A stretch of DNA of 64,000 nt from Enoplolaimus lenunculus (lineage: Eukaryota > Nematoda > Enoplea > Enoplida > Thoracostomopsidae): NCBI GenBank assembly GCA_030248215.1, contig JASANG010002318.1, positions 1 to 64,000 on the forward strand, read 5' to 3'. The notes beneath the pieces are model-generated. The model saw only the letters and a program-made list of their open reading frames with translations, made no database searches and was not told the origin of the DNA. Both the position numbers and the translations under genes were made by a program. Shown here in pieces: positions 1 through 18,840 of the stretch. Within the stretch, counting starts at the first letter, position 1; each line of letters opens with the position of its first letter.

Positions 1-238
1 CACTTAAATTTTGAAAGTACATTCCTAAGTATAACCTTGTATTATCGCTCAAGCTATTTACACAATGCAAATAACGTTTAATTCAACGGATAATTGCAGT
101 ACCGAATATACATCAGTACCGAAGGGTAGCGGAGCGTGGGTTAAAAATAAATAACAGTCCGTAACCGAATAACAAGGGGGGTACCCTCTGGAGAGGCCAA
201 ATAAATATCAGTCCCCCCTCTTATTCGGGTCACTACAG
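1..238. mobile_element. Family C MITE (Tc1/mariner-like), cut by the window edge
   Basis: The right end reads CTTATTCGGGTCACTACAG followed by TA. The same end and interior recur at 25980-26420, 41746-42172, 43299-43622 and 46398-47150. No coding capacity is seen. The left half lies outside the window. Confidence 0.75.
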
Positions 239-240
239 TA

Positions 241-1302
241 GTTCCGATTCCGATATAAATCTGCTGTCACGAAGCCGGTAAGTCTGCTGTTCGGATTCCG
301 GTATAATCCAGTTTCGCTTTGCAGCCTGGCAGGAATATATATTAGTTCTGCAATGACGGGACACATTGCCCTGCACAGTTTTGGCTGGAGAAGTTGTCCT
401 TGGGCAATTCTTCCGGGAATGTGTATTCGTTCTGCGACTGTGGGAGATATAGTCCTGAATAGTTTTGGGGGAGAAGTTGTCTAAGTACTATTTCTAATGG
501 AGTATATGTTCTCCGGGGAGAGATTTATATAGAAAATGAAATCGTCCTGTGACATCGAAACCATTGACAGCAATTCAACTGGAGCCGGAGGTGCGCAGAC
601 CGGTCTCCGTACCCAATACGTTTGCTTCGTTTGACATGGTGTTGCTAATTAAACATTAACAACTTTCTTCTTTGCCGAATGTAAGTGTGGCCGCCTAAAC
701 AATCTTATAACACATGGGCAACATTAAAAATACAGTAGTAGCCACAATTGATTGCTCATGTAAACACAGATTACGCACACACTTATACATTACTTATGAA
801 GAGTAACAAAAATGAAACATACTTAAAGCACACAATAGATATTTTAACCCTTTTTCGTATAACAATGTTTAATTTAATCTCAAAAACAATTTTAAACCGA
901 AATTTGAACTCGCAGGATGCAAACTGTTTATCACAACCGAGTAATAGATAACAAACTGACACTGTCGCCCCAAGGGACTCACGTTTTCTAGTGATTCTGC
1001 GTTGCATATACGTGCTGTTAAACATGGAGTATCATTTCGCATAAATATACAACCAACGCAGTTGTTTTCTTCATTTATATGGGAACAGATTGATTTTAGA
1101 GTGCTGTATCTGAACACAAATCTGAATTACAGGCTTAAAAGGGTCAAAGGAGAAGCTCGAAAATGCGAACTCCTACAACCAATACAAAACTTGCAACGCT
1201 CTCCGCAGTAAGTAATCTATATCCAAGCACTCGCCATATTATTATTATTCCGGCACAAATTAAGTAGCATAAGGACTGCCCAATGGAAAACAGAGGGACT
1301 TC
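241..1302. other. Gene-free stretch with low-grade repeats
   Basis: No exon is supported here. Bases 260-350 share a stretch (gattccggtataa, then ctttgcagcctg) with 11730-11790, so both are copies of one dispersed repeat. A second weak tandem similarity (roughly 115-bp spacing, around agttttgg and ggagaagttgtc) lies at 360-520. The short ORFs at 748-1211 overlap on both strands and look like chance. Confidence 0.5.
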
Positions 1303-4300
1303 TTAAAGCATAGGAATATCAATCCGTTGAGATAACAATTGTTTCACTTTTGCTACGCTAATATTTGATATACCGAAATCAGATGTAATGCTATCAGAAA
1401 CAACTGAATCAGAACCAATATTATCACCAAGATCATCGAATGTTTGCCTGAGTAACATCGCTGTCCCTGACGGCAAGCATAGCACAGTTAAACACTCGTC
1501 GACTTCTGACTGTAAAACGTGTCTTGCGTTTAAGCCAATGCAATTCGGAACCGTAACGTCAATACTTGAGGCTAGTACAGTGCTAGAAAATTGTTCTGTT
1601 TGAAAACTATGTATAAGCGGATACAGCCCACTTGTCACGTCATATCGCAACTGCAACGCACCAATTTCACTAAAATGAACGTTTGCTATAACATAATCAA
1701 TTAGTAAATTACGAATGTGTGAAGCACACACTAGAAAACATTGCGAGTTTAGCGCTGTGCTTAAATGTTCAGAAACAAAAGATAGTCTGTCGCGTAAAGT
1801 CAACAAAAACCGACAAAACGAATACGTGATACGAGTTGGCGTTTTAGGCATTTCTTTTGTCGAGGCGTGCCATTTTTCTTTTCGGTATCCGTTTAGTTCG
1901 TCCTAAAGTAAAAAACAATTTTTTAGCATAACGAGCTAACCAAGAATACACAGACGGATGTTTTGCAGCATTGTCTTCAACAACAATTGTATACTGCTAC
2001 AGCAAAGAAAACAATGGATTCAAAAATTATATTCAGCTACGTAAGTCAGAAAGATTCTCCTCACATATTTGTATAGTACGATGGAAAATTGCAAAAGTGC
2101 TGTCCACCCAGAAATTTCGAAGCATAACAAAATAATAACTATAATACAACCTCCAGCTCAAATTTGTCCCAAACATAAGTATTCAGTTTGGGTTGAAATC
2201 TTAAATGAAGCAATGCAGAAACGTGAAATGTAACATAAATAGCGATGTGACGATACCAGAGTTTTTCCTGACGCCGATTGCAATTTAGAAAATTTGCCGC
2301 TGCTGATCTGATACCGATATCAATATTTTTCTACTTGAAATTTAAACAGCCGATTGATTTACTATGTAAATTATACGCATAATAAACGCGAAAACTTGAA
2401 ACCTAGCAACAAGATACGTAAACATAAACTTCTAAAGAATTTAGTGTATTCCAATTCAGTTACTTTAAAAATAAAACATACAGCACTTTTACATTTACAA
2501 GCAAATACAGCGTAGCATACAACAGGCTGGTGTACTCACTTTAAGCTGAGGAACCAGGATATCAACAATCATTGTTTGTAACATTTCTTTCAGCAGATGC
2601 TCATATAACTGAATGATATCGTCGAAAATTCCGTCCCCACTTACAGGCGGATCTATTTCAGTTCGGCTACGACATGTTGTATCTGAGGCTGATAGCTGTT
2701 TTGAGCAACTGTTATCATCCTCACATTGCACTGCTAGATTATCAGATGAACTAGTACATTCAGGATTTGCTGCCGCTGACAAACGATCATGGTTTAATTT
2801 TACAAAAAAAGGAAGGTCATTCCAATCCTTCAAAACATGGGCAACGTATGCGATACCATTTGCAATTTCACAAAACCTACGACACCATGCACTGTCAAGG
2901 TTTCGTGTCATTTGCAATAATCGAATTCGAAAGTCATCTAACAGTTTCTTTTGCAACGATAAAAATTGAACGCGAGATTGGTATGAACGAATAAGTTTGT
3001 AGCGTTCGGTTATAAGCTGAACAAGTACAACAAATTCATCCACGCACTCAGGTACCTGAAGTATAACAAATATTGCCCTTAGGTCGCGTAAATAACACAT
3101 TAAAAATATATAGCCAAAGGACTTACTATTGTTTCAATTTAGATACAAAGTTTATTTGCACAGCGAAACACTCCAGTTGTTTCAACAATTCCGCTAATTA
3201 TTATACTGTAAAAACTTTTTGGCTAATTTTAATATTTTTCGTACGCAAACACAATAATTAACAGATACTTCTTCGAAAAAATTTCCTATAATCCTTATTG
3301 CACTTCGAAACAAGGAAAACACCTGCAATGTTACTGAAGCGAACGTACTTTAAAGTCGTCTATGTCGCTCGCTTGTTGATAGCGTCCGCTCCACGCATTT
3401 GCCGATGAAAGTTGTTGATCAACAAGTTCAGCATTGCAAACATGCTCTACGTTGAGCCACATTTTAAACAATGAACGGTCATTAGTAAAAAAATCTAAAC
3501 AACTAGGTAACGCTGGGTCCACAGGATACCCAGCAGATCGAATTTCAGATTCAAATATAATAGTTTCATCAACCAATCGCGCAAACAACTGCGGATCTGC
3601 CACTATCCTAGAATAGTCCTTCTCCAAACGTTTAACAATTAGATTACATAACTTTGCTACCCAATGAGCAAATAGTACATAGCTTGCACACTTATTATAA
3701 TTAACGTCCTCCAAGGTACTATCAATCAGCGGTTGAACTTTTTCAATAAAGAAACTTCTATAGCCTTGAATCCAGAATAAAACCTGGGTGTAAAACCATT
3801 TCGGCTTATCAATATCATCAGTTTTTCTGTTTTCACAAAAATGGTATTGAAATTTTGTTGCGAATGGCTTCACAAACAAAGAAAGCAGTTCATCAAATGT
3901 AGACGTCCAAGATAACGCCGAATGTTCTTGGTTTGAATTGGGACAAATAACCACCAAAAACAATGGCAACAATTCGAGCAATTCAAGCTCTTCAAACGCT
4001 TCATGGTGTGCAAACCCGCTAGCTATAAAATCTGATTTCGATTCAATCATATTTTGTACCAGTTTCTCACACCGATTGCGAACCACAAAACGTAAATGTC
4101 CTTCGTACAGCTCAGCACACATCAAAACAAAGTGGCGAAAATGTTCACATTTGCTAGTAGTTATGCTATACTTCACAAGTCGAATCTGCTTTAAAATATC
4201 GTAGGCTTGTTTCCAGCTCAAAAACATCGTTTTTTCCTTAAGCTTTTCAAACAACTGCACGACGATTCCCAGAGAATTAGCATAGCGTTCAGCTAAACAA

Positions 4301-4680
4301 ATTTTACGTACACGGCTGAAAGATTGCGCAAATTCAGAAATAGACCTATTATGGCTAGCATCAGGAATAAGCGTTAAGCTGCTGAAATACTGCACGTATT
4401 CTTGCGCAATAGTCTGAGAAGTATCAGATGCTTCACTAAGAGTTCCGTTCACATTATCAATTGTTGCAGCAGCTTTCTGTGCCGACAATGAAGCAGAAGA
4501 TTCTACGAAATACAACTCAGTATCCAAACGATCACGAATTTCGATTAATCTGTTAGCAGCAAGTGATGCAGAGGATAAGAATAAGTTTAAATCGGTGTCA
4601 TCCCAGGTTCTGACTTCTTCGCGAAGCTGCGCTAAACTAGCATCAGCAAGATCAATGTCGTTATTGCAATTATCTGACAT
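1303..4680 (-). CDS. RINT1: RINT1 / Tip20 family ER-Golgi tethering protein, complete, 3 coding exons
   Basis: Coding exons on the minus strand are 4680-3349, 3055-2540 and 1902-1303. All junctions are phase 0 (donors GTACGT and GTGAGT; acceptors TTCAG and TTTAG). They give about 815 residues; human RINT1 has 792. Family blocks visible in order are an N-terminal coiled region, KPKWFYTQVLFWIQGYRSFF, LQKKLLDDFRIRLLQ, VLKDWNDLPFF, FLLTLRDRL and LQLRYDVTSGLYPL. These align colinearly with remembered human RINT1 (QKDLVDDFRIRLTQ, LLLTLRDHL, LQFDMTRNLFPLF). Known family role: RINT1 joins ZW10 and NAG/NBAS in the NRZ tether for Golgi-to-ER vesicles and was first found as a RAD50 interactor. The start at 4680 (MSDNCNN) is preferred. 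An in-frame ATG at 4743 exists, but a donor-like GTAAGT lies between the two, so a 5'UTR exon is possible. The stop is TAA at 1303-1305. Confidence 0.93.
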
Positions 4681-4849
4681 TGTATGAGTACTTACGTGAT
4701 AATTTTGCGAACTATCTATAATACAGAAGGCAAAACGATTCACATCGAATTACCCAAACAAATCTAAATGTTTGATCCCTAAAAAGGCCTGCAAACTTGT
4801 TTTTAGCCATTGTATAGAGCTACGATTTTATTTCCCTTTAAATTGTTTT

Positions 4850-5170
4850 AGTGGGGTAACTGGATATCTGTTTTCTTTCCGTTAAAAATCGGTGTTCGTT
4901 TCCGTTTAGATTATAGAAATACCGAAAATTCATTCAGTTAGTTTTGCGCTGAAAATTAGTTATAATAACGTATATATTTCGCAATTTTTAATTATGAATA
5001 TGCTGCAAGTGTTTGAAATGAAATAAAAATTACTAAATTCATCCAAAATGTTAAAATTCTGCTGTCAGAAAAATAAAACGTGTTCAAACCTTTTATACTT
5101 CAATGTCCGTTTCCCGTTCCCGTTATTTAGATTACATCAGTTTCCATTATTTTTACTATCCGTTTACAGC
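4850..5170. mobile_element. Degenerate element with purine/pyrimidine-rich ends
   Basis: The left part has ggatatctgttttctttccg and the right part gtttcccgttcccg. The style resembles the gaaacggaaacgg-bearing remnant at 27130-27215 and the hAT-type family D. No intact termini or target duplication can be fixed. Confidence 0.35.
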
Positions 5171-5451
5171 CTGCAAATTACACCAGGTTTAATTTTGCAA
5201 TTGATTTGTTGGTTGGCGATGCAATAGATTTGTAGGTCGGCGTATCGTATCTGTTCCAAAAACTTTTGAATGTACATATAATAGAAATAAATACAAGTAC
5301 CTAGTGATTGCGCAGAGGAGTAACGTGAACTTAAGCTACGTGTAAATTATATACTTGTTTTCCCATCGCTTAAGCTTCCTACTTCAAGTAGCGATCGGCT
5401 TATCTCCAAGCACACACGTAGGTACAACCTCTGGTTTAGGTAATCGTAATA

Positions 5452-5529
5452 TATAACTTACTACAATCAACAATATCCTTATCTTATATATATAACTTAC
5501 TACAATCAACAATATCCTTATCTTATACT
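5452..5529. repeat. Tandem duplication, 2 x 39 bp
   Basis: The unit tataacttactacaatcaa and its continuation appear twice in direct succession, starting at 5452 and 5491. The copies are essentially identical, so the duplication is recent. Confidence 0.85.
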
Positions 5530-6310
5530 AAGGTTCAACATTCCGTGGGATTGAACAGATTTTTGAATTATAACCAAAATCCATGCTTCAATGAATTAGG
5601 GCTTTAATGTTTCAAAATGCATATGTTTGTATGGCCTGAATAACATCCAGGCTTAGCCAGCATGTTGAACTGTTAGTTTAAATAAAGATTCGAATTCCGT
5701 CTTGGCAAAATCGCAATAGGTTCGACTTCATAACAGCTCGAATCCTAGGTTCGGTGCCAACCTGGATACAACTGTAGTATTAACCAGATATCCTAAACTT
5801 CTTCCGAACCTTATCGAATCTAATTACTACACTAGCTAACTATTTTAAACGCCTGCGAAAATGAATGTTTCTCATAAGATATCGTGCAATAGGGGTAAAA
5901 TAAGCATTTCATTAATAAATTACAACAGTATTTTCTAGAAAGGGTTTAGCATGCATGGCTGAGTAGCAGAGACATGACATAAGGCGATTTTAAGATATAA
6001 GTCGAGTATAGACTTTAAAGGCTAGTTAAACAAACTCTAACAAGGCGGGGCAGATGGTTTAAGTTAGTTGCGTGTTAAAAAACTAGGCGTAACAAATGTC
6101 AAAGCTACCAAACGTGTGAAGTTTTAAGCGTTCCTTTTGCGCATGCACCTAACAAGGCGGGACACATGGTTTATGATGAGTTAGATTGTTTTGTAAAGCA
6201 AGCTGTTGCCTGTGTTTTTGCTTTAAGGTTTAGGTCTAGGAACATACTTATCCTTATGCTTGCGTTCAGGCTTTAGTTTATATAGGTATAGGAATATGTA
6301 TATACCACTT

Positions 6311-6577
6311 ACGGCCCTATTTTGTACACTGACCAAAACGAAGCAGACATTGGCTGGGTTGCGGAAACATGACTTAAAGTCGAAGTCAACCTTTGTAGAT
6401 TTCAGTTAAGTTGATTGTTTTCGACACGCGTTTTAATTTCCCCTACGGCCCTATTTTGTACACTGACCAAAACGAAGCAGACATTGGCTGGGTTGCGGAA
6501 ACATGACTTAAAGTCGAAGTCAACCTTTGTAGATTTCAGTTTAGTTGATTGTTTTCGACACGCGTTTTAATTTCCCC
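6311..6577. repeat. Tandem duplication, 2 x about 134 bp
   Basis: Both copies start with acggccctattttgtacact, at 6311 and 6445, and both end with cacgcgttttaatttccc. I see a single substitution between them. The first bases match the inner end of family A MITEs, so the duplication took in part of a MITE end. Confidence 0.9.
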
Positions 6578-7921
6578 AAATGATCAACAGTTGCTGAAGT
6601 CTGTGTTAATATTGTGTTACTAGATATAACTGCAGAATGCGACAGCTCGCGCTTTCTGGGGCTGCCAATTTAGCAAAAATTTTCTCCTATAAAGGTAACT
6701 AATCAGGTACGCGAATCAAAATTTACGAACTTCCGGTCATTTTATACTTAATTTTTAACAAAAAAAGTTTGGGTTTTTTAACGTGCATAATGATTAAGCT
6801 AGGTTCTAAATTCACCTTAAGAAATTACTGGGTAAAGATGCTCCTAAAAGGGCCAGTAAATGATATGTTTCTAACTTGTGGTCCGCGTTAAATATTTGAA
6901 ACAAGTAAATATAGTTTTGTGGGAGAGTTTTATATGTAGCAGGTTTAAGAAACTAAACCTAGCTTTTGTGCTGCTGTTAAGAAAACGTGAAACATGGACA
7001 GGACAACCGTTTGCTAGGGTGTGCGGTCTTGTGCGGTGTCTAAGTGTTATGTTAGTGCGAAGTAGTTGAAACAATTACGTAAGGGCCAATTTTTGGCCAA
7101 TGTAAAGAACAAAATCGGAACAGTAATATAAGCATATTTCTTGTGATAAGTGGGTAATTAGTGAAACATTGCAAACAGTCCTAATTCAGGCTTATCAGTT
7201 ATGCTATTATGCAAATTACCTGCGGTTCCTGAGGTTCTTTTCGGAGGGACGGACATCCACCTTTCGACCCCCGAGCACAAAATATAAAACGTTTCGCGAA
7301 ACTCCGAGCTTCGCTCAAGTATGCTTACAGAATACCACGACCATTGTTTTTGAAAATGCAGAGGATGTGTCAATTTTTATACCCTTGTTTCGATTAACTA
7401 CTGGCTGGTGTTAATTCAAAGTGAATTGCTAAAGCTTCAAAACTAGCATATGCATGTGTGTATATTTTACGCTCCTATTTCAAACATGCTGCAACAGTTT
7501 CAAATTCTTACACAATAAGCGAACTGAAACATATGTTGAAAACGCTGACGCGTTTCATTCACATATTTCATTATTTGGTATGCTGAAAATTTTTTAAACT
7601 TATTTTGAAGCATGTTTCGCACTGTTTTATGTGTAATACAGCTGTGAATACCTACAGGTTGTTTTCCGCACCCTTAGGTAAATATGTCGAATGATGTATT
7701 GTAAGTATTAAAATTTAAAACCTATATACACTATGCTGATTTTAGTGTTGTAGCGCACCTATGTACTTATTTTAAAAACTAGCTATCTGTAGTAAAAGTA
7801 GTTTTAATTTTGTTCGATACGTATAAATTACAAAATTATTGACCATTCAGCGAGTGATTTGGTGGCAGTCGAAGGGCCATCACCACCTCTATTATCCGCA
7901 GACAAGTCCAAAACCAAAAGA

Positions 7922-13578
<5,657 letters not shown>

Positions 13579-14410
13579 CGACGACGTTAAAATCTTTGTT
13601 GCAGCTTTTTTGTTTAAATGCATATTTCATTCTCGTGCGAGTTTATTGCTGTCTGAGTTTTGTAACAAATAATTTTTGTTCATTGTGCTCAAAACATTAC
13701 ACTACTTTGTTAACATTGTTAACATCGTGACATTAATTAGAACCGAATTTCAATTTGAAATCGTTTTGCAGTCTGCAAAACCAGATTTGCTTCGTTTCAT
13801 GAAACCAGCAGTACATACTTTCTTAACTTGAGCAATGTTAAATCGGTAAGTTACGCATTTTTTCCGTGACAGTACTGTGCTTAGAATCAACAATGTAGTC
13901 CTTGGGTTTCTTGTGACGCTTGTTGTAGCGCTGAGAGCATTTTGGAGTTAGTTATATATGATCCTTTGACGCTTTAACTTGGGGGGGAATGTTTTGAATA
14001 TATGAACATCTATGGCAACCTTTACGCTTTGCATACTCTTACCATGCACGTATGTATACCGACAAGTGTACCAGAAAGACTGAGATCAAAATGCTAGAAC
14101 TTGTGTAACATCGAAATCAGCATATCACAGCAACTGTTTACAAAGTTAATAGTTAATTTTTGTTTCAAATATGCACTTAATTATCAGGCTTCTGTCGTAT
14201 ATTTCAATGCTGCCGTGTTTTTGGAATTCGTGCATACCCTGAACGAAACGCTTTGGGACTGTGACCTTTCTATTAAAGTAAAATGTTTGGTAACATATTG
14301 TTGTTTGGGTGGCAAATACACAATCGTACGGGCTTTAATTTATCGAACATGACGCGTTTTTCCACATTTCGCTTCTTATAGATATAGCCGAATATTTTGT
14401 TATTGTAAAC
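13579..14410. other. PRPS 3' flank, gene-free
   Basis: Contains the presumed PRPS 3'UTR and downstream spacer. No ORF here resembles a known protein. The 83-codon ORF at 14101-14352 is unsupported. Confidence 0.4.
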
Positions 14411-14789
14411 CAGGGTGCAACCACAATTCCGGTTCCGGTAGGGAAATCGGGTATTTTTCACTATGCGGTTCCGGTAAGAAATCCGGAATTTTTTTTCTCA
14501 TTCGAAAATTTAAGAAAAATTGGCTTATTATTCTAACTTATTTATCTAAATTTGTTCGAGCATTGCCGAAATTTTCAATTTGTGCCAAACTCCATAATTT
14601 ATCATATGTTTCTTCCTAAGTACTGCATTTGTTTCAAGATCATGGCATTCTAAATAGTGTCTTTACAGAATTAAAAGCGATAAAATAGCGCTTAAAATGA
14701 ATTTTTCGTTAACAAATATTTTTTAGTTGCCGGTTCCGGTATTTTTTAACTTTCCGGTTCCGGTATTTTGTAATTCCGGTTGCACCCTG
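14411..14789. mobile_element. hAT-type MITE (family D, CAGGGTGCAACC ends)
   Basis: Begins cagggtgcaaccacaattcc and ends ccggttgcaccctg. The flanks ttgtaaac and ttgaaaac match at 7 of 8 bases. The subterminal region is built from ggttccggta blocks. Confidence 0.85.
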
Positions 14790-16063
14790 TTGAAAACATA
14801 TCTGTTCATACCTATGCGTTTAAATGATGTTGCTTTCGGAGATTTGGAATGGTAAAAAATCATGCGAAAGTTTTCTGCAAGTGAAGCATGTACTAAATGT
14901 TGTTTTTGAATTTTGTTGATTAAATTTTTCTGCTAGTTTCGCAGTTAATTGATGTACTTCGATTTTTTGCTATTTCAGTGCTATATGTCAGGTTCCTAAT
15001 TGAAAGTACTACTCCTCTTCTGAATAGCAAATGTTTTTATTATTGGAATAAACGGCTGTGTACACATGTGCTTACTTTTTGTAATTTAAGAAGCCTTAGA
15101 TATTAGCGCATAACAAGACGTCTGTCTGCGGCTCTGGATTGAAATCGACCATCGGCTCCAGTGAAGTTTTTGCTGCAGGCCCAGACAAGGACGTTTTCGT
15201 GGCTTTGTAAATAAAGTTCTCTTCAAAAAACCACTGGTCGGCGTCACTGCTCAGATTGTCCCCCTGTCCCCAATTTTCCCGCCGTGGAAACGGAGTCAGT
15301 CTTAGTTTTCTCTCAGAAAACTATTCCAGGCTGAATTTTGCCCCTCGGGGCGGCTCAGCCTGACTTTTCTCAAAAAATGTAAGATAAGTAAGGATGAGAG
15401 AAACCCAAGAATAGGCTATGCGTTTGAAATATTTATCTCAGCTCTATGTATGAAGCACGGTGCAATTAGAGATGAAAATATACCCCAGCCGAAAGTCAAC
15501 GAATTTTGCCGAAGCCGAAGGTGAGGCGAAATTAAGTAATGTTTAATTTACTGTTAACCCAATTGCAATCATATTTGTACTGAAGTTTTAGCTTAACACG
15601 AATGATGAAATGACGATGTCCAGGGCACAGCAGGCGGTGGTGGTGGTGTTTGTACGGCTGCCAATACTTGTATTCTTCAGTCGGAATTGGATCATGAACA
15701 ACCGCTATGCGATGTCTTTGATGAAAAGCAGTTTTGAGCGGAATTACAATCGTATCGTTCAAAAACTTTATTTAAAAAATAGTCTAGTTAATGCGGTATT
15801 GGAGTTACAAAAGCCGATACAGCAAAGTTAAGAACAATAACAGAACAGTGTTCGTTACAGATAAGGTGCCACGTCATTGAAACTTATATTTCATAATGAA
15901 GAAATGGCACGTGCAATTGAGGGAAAACGTAGTGTATAGAAACATATTAATATTACTGCCACGTGATAGTAATTTACCGTTTGTGCTTCGGACAGTTCAT
16001 GTTTACGGTTTAGCCTTTGGAATCACTGATGAACCGTTTATGCAATTTCTTGAGCCAAGGAAT
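14790..16063. other. Gene-free, with one GC-richer patch
   Basis: No exon is supported. Bases 15120-15380 are GC-richer than their surroundings and hold short inverted blocks around ctcagaaaact and gcccctcggggcggc, probably an old element. The ORFs at 15532-15831 lie opposite one another and are not convincing. Confidence 0.4.
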
Positions 16064-16342
16064 CAGGGCGCAACCGGAGGTGAAGAATACCGGAGCCGGA
16101 CCCGGAGGTTAACGAAACTTGCCGGAGCCGGAAGTAGCTAGTAAAAATGATGGTTAATTAGTTAATTTTAGCAAATATCTGCATTATATTTTTAAGTTGT
16201 CTGGTTTTACGCTTATTTTCTGCTAAATTTTGAAAAAATTTTCTTGAAAATTGTGGCAAATTGCCGGAACCTCCGGTAAAAAGTCTACCGGAGCCGGAGA
16301 CCGATTTTCTGCCGGAGCCGGAGGCAGACCGGCTGTGCCATG
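16064..16342. mobile_element. hAT-type MITE (family D) with perfect 8-bp target duplication
   Basis: Starts cagggcgcaaccggaggtga and ends ccggctgtgccatg. The flanks are identical, caaggaat at 16056-16063 and 16343-16350, which fixes both ends to the base. The interior has repeated ccggagccggagg blocks near each end. Confidence 0.9.
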
Positions 16343-16354
16343 CAAGGAATATTG

Positions 16355-16705
16355 CCGTGCAACCGGAGGTGAAAAGTACCGGAGCCGGAGGTTAACAGAA
16401 CTTGCCGGAGCCGGAGGGAGGCGAAATTAAGTAGTAAAAAATGATGGTTAATTAGTTAATTTTAGCCAATATCTGCAAAATATTGTTTAAGTTGTTTGGT
16501 TTCACGCTAATTTTCTGCGAAATTTCGGCAATTCTTTCATGAATATTGTAACAAAAGTCAATCGAGATGCGCTAAACAGATAAATTTAGAAAAATTATGC
16601 AAACTTTTACTACCGAAATTGCCGAACCTCCGGCAAAAATTCCGGAGCCGGAGTTTGAGGCCGATTTTATGCCGGAGCCGGAGGCAGACCTCCGGTTGTA
16701 CCCTG
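16355..16705. mobile_element. hAT-type MITE (family D), second copy side by side
   Basis: Starts near gccgtgcaaccggagg and ends ctccggttgtaccctg. Its interior is close to the copy at 16064-16342 (atgatggttaattagttaat is shared). No clear target duplication is seen, and the left terminus is worn. Confidence 0.8.
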
Positions 16706-18640
16706 CTGGTAAGTGACGTTAGTGACTATTGTAAATATTTCTATGCAAAAAAAATCAGTTTTTGACCATTATATCCGTTACGATGTTTAGCTAATGCACT
16801 ATTTTGAATATTTGGAATATTTCGCATCCCATGTAAGAAATATTTCGAATTGTCGCAGGCGTGTGTTTCAAACTTGTTCAATTTTGTTTATTTTGAATGT
16901 ATACGCGATTTGTTTTATTCCACACATACGTACAACGCTATAAATACGCGGTGAAAGCTATAATAGTTGTTTCGTATGAATTGTCTGTTTAATTTTACAT
17001 CAACGTTGGTTTTGTCACCAGTCGGAATGCTGTTTCGGGCAAATTGCATTGTGGTTACGTTACGACGGTTCACTGTGCGTTTAAACGTATGTTCGGTTTT
17101 AGCATGGTGTACTACAATACGGCAGTTCATGGTTTTACTTATGTGGTTATAGTACTTGGAATCGAATATTTTATTGCGGGGCTTAGGGAAGAACATTGTT
17201 ACGTCCAATATGCGCGCCAGCTTTTTGGCTGGTAAAAGTGTGGCCGACTTTTTTGGCCAAATGCGTGAGACTATGAAACGGAAAAGAAAGAATCTAGCGG
17301 TTGAAACATACGGTAGTAACCCGAGGTACCGATCTACATGTTTCCGGTTCTATTGTGACTGTCCTTTGCACCAAGAGGTTATTCCTGAACACTATGGGAA
17401 TCTCATGTCATAGCGGGGTTTTTTCCAATGTATTATTCATATCTTTAGTGGCTGCTATCTGACGCAACATTCACTGTTATTTGAGTCGTTTTATATTTGA
17501 TGATGTTGCTTTCAGTAGCGTTAATGTGTAATAAAACACTAGAAGGTTTCAGTGTAATAATTTAGCGCATATTGGCGTTTAATAGAGCTGTAACCGGTTC
17601 GGAGACCATCACCCTCAGTCCAGGTGCGGGAACCAAACCAATTGTAATTTTCGTTTTCGAAAAGGACAGCAAAGTTTTAAAATAAATCATTACATTGGAT
17701 TTAAAAAATGTTGACTGGGGATGGGGAGTTATATTTTAATATGCAGTTAAAGAAGCTTTGTGAGCAAAGTAAGCTGGATCAGGCTTACTTTGCAGGCCCA
17801 ACAGTTTGGCCCGAAGACAGCCCGATAAGGCCCGCGAGACCTTAAATTTGAACCGAGGGTCGTCCCAGGCCCGCGAAACTTGGCTTGAGCGTGTTCCAAG
17901 TACCACTTTTCCGAAACTGTGTGCTTAAAAACTTGCATCGAATTGAAAATGAACTGGTGTTAAATATGTAGCTCGCATCAACATTTGCAGAACCGTTTTT
18001 GCTTTCAGTTCAGTGCCCGGTTGCAAATTGTTTTGTGCACTGCGAAAACATGTATGCCTTATGTAAACAAAACTTTATTTTTGAAATACTTCCGTGTATT
18101 TTTTTGTTGAATTAATATTTCATTATGCTTAGAAAACTATATATCGTTAATCTTTTTGTTATCGCATGATGTCATTGCAAATCGTGTACAAAAGGCTGGG
18201 TTGTAAATGACGTGGTTTAAGTGGCATACTGAACAGAGATACTTTACTTTTACAGCTCCAAAATTTTGGCAACCCCTGCACGTTTGAAGAGCCTATTGTC
18301 TTAAAGTTATACCACTAGTAGACAGAAATGAGTTCAGATTTCACCAATCAGTGATGTTTGGGTATTTCAATAAAATACTTGTTGAAAATATGTGACTTCG
18401 GTCAAAGCTTTTTTGACTTTATTAAAGCAGAAATCGTCTCTGCAAGCCAGCCAATTGTCGTGTTCTAGTGATGTTATAAAACGTACAAGCGTTTAATCTT
18501 TATTTTACACCAACTGTACCCGATGAAGAAACCCTGGAAGTATTTAATACGAAAACTTATGTCAGTCCAACGTTACCATTGTATTGGATCGCACACAAAA
18601 TGTCAGTCGTTTGTTAAAAGCACGTTAGAAAATTAATTTT
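16706..18640. other. Gene-free or unrecognised
   Basis: Overlapping ORFs on both strands at 16915-17413 (60-97 codons) do not resemble a known family, and no phased exon pair could be built from them. I leave them unannotated. Confidence 0.4.
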
Positions 18641-18645
18641 TTGGT

Positions 18646-18840
18646 AAAAAATACAAATTTTGGCGGGAAAACTCAATTGTTGGCGGTAAATTTATGATTT
18701 AGTGGCAAACCTCATATGTTTGCTGGAAAATTCAAATTACGGCTTGGAAATTCAAATTTCGGCGGGTAATGTAAATTAAGGCGGAAAAATTCAAATTTTG
18801 GTAGAAAAATTCATCATTTGGAGGGAAATTTTTAATATAG
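18646..18840. repeat. Degenerate short tandem repeat
   Basis: Roughly eight diverged units of about 20-25 bp built on ggcgggaaaattcaaattt, for example ttggcgggaaaactcaattg and ttggtagaaaaattcatcat. Units vary in length and sequence, so this is an old array. Confidence 0.65.

Larger units (their letters stand above)
4744..7850. other. Gene-free spacer between RINT1 and PRPS
   Basis: The two genes are divergent (RINT1 minus, PRPS plus), so both promoters should lie in this spacer; no clear core promoter can be read. It holds the remnant at 4850-5170, tandem duplications at 5452-5529 and 6311-6577, a pair of diverged ctaacaaggcggg repeats near 6038 and 6149, and family A fragments near 6200-6335 and 7082-7140. 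Confidence 0.5.

Noticed and set aside
16915-17413. Overlapping ORFs of 60-97 codons on both strands
   Set aside because: No recognisable family, no phased partner exons, and open frames on both strands suggest chance.
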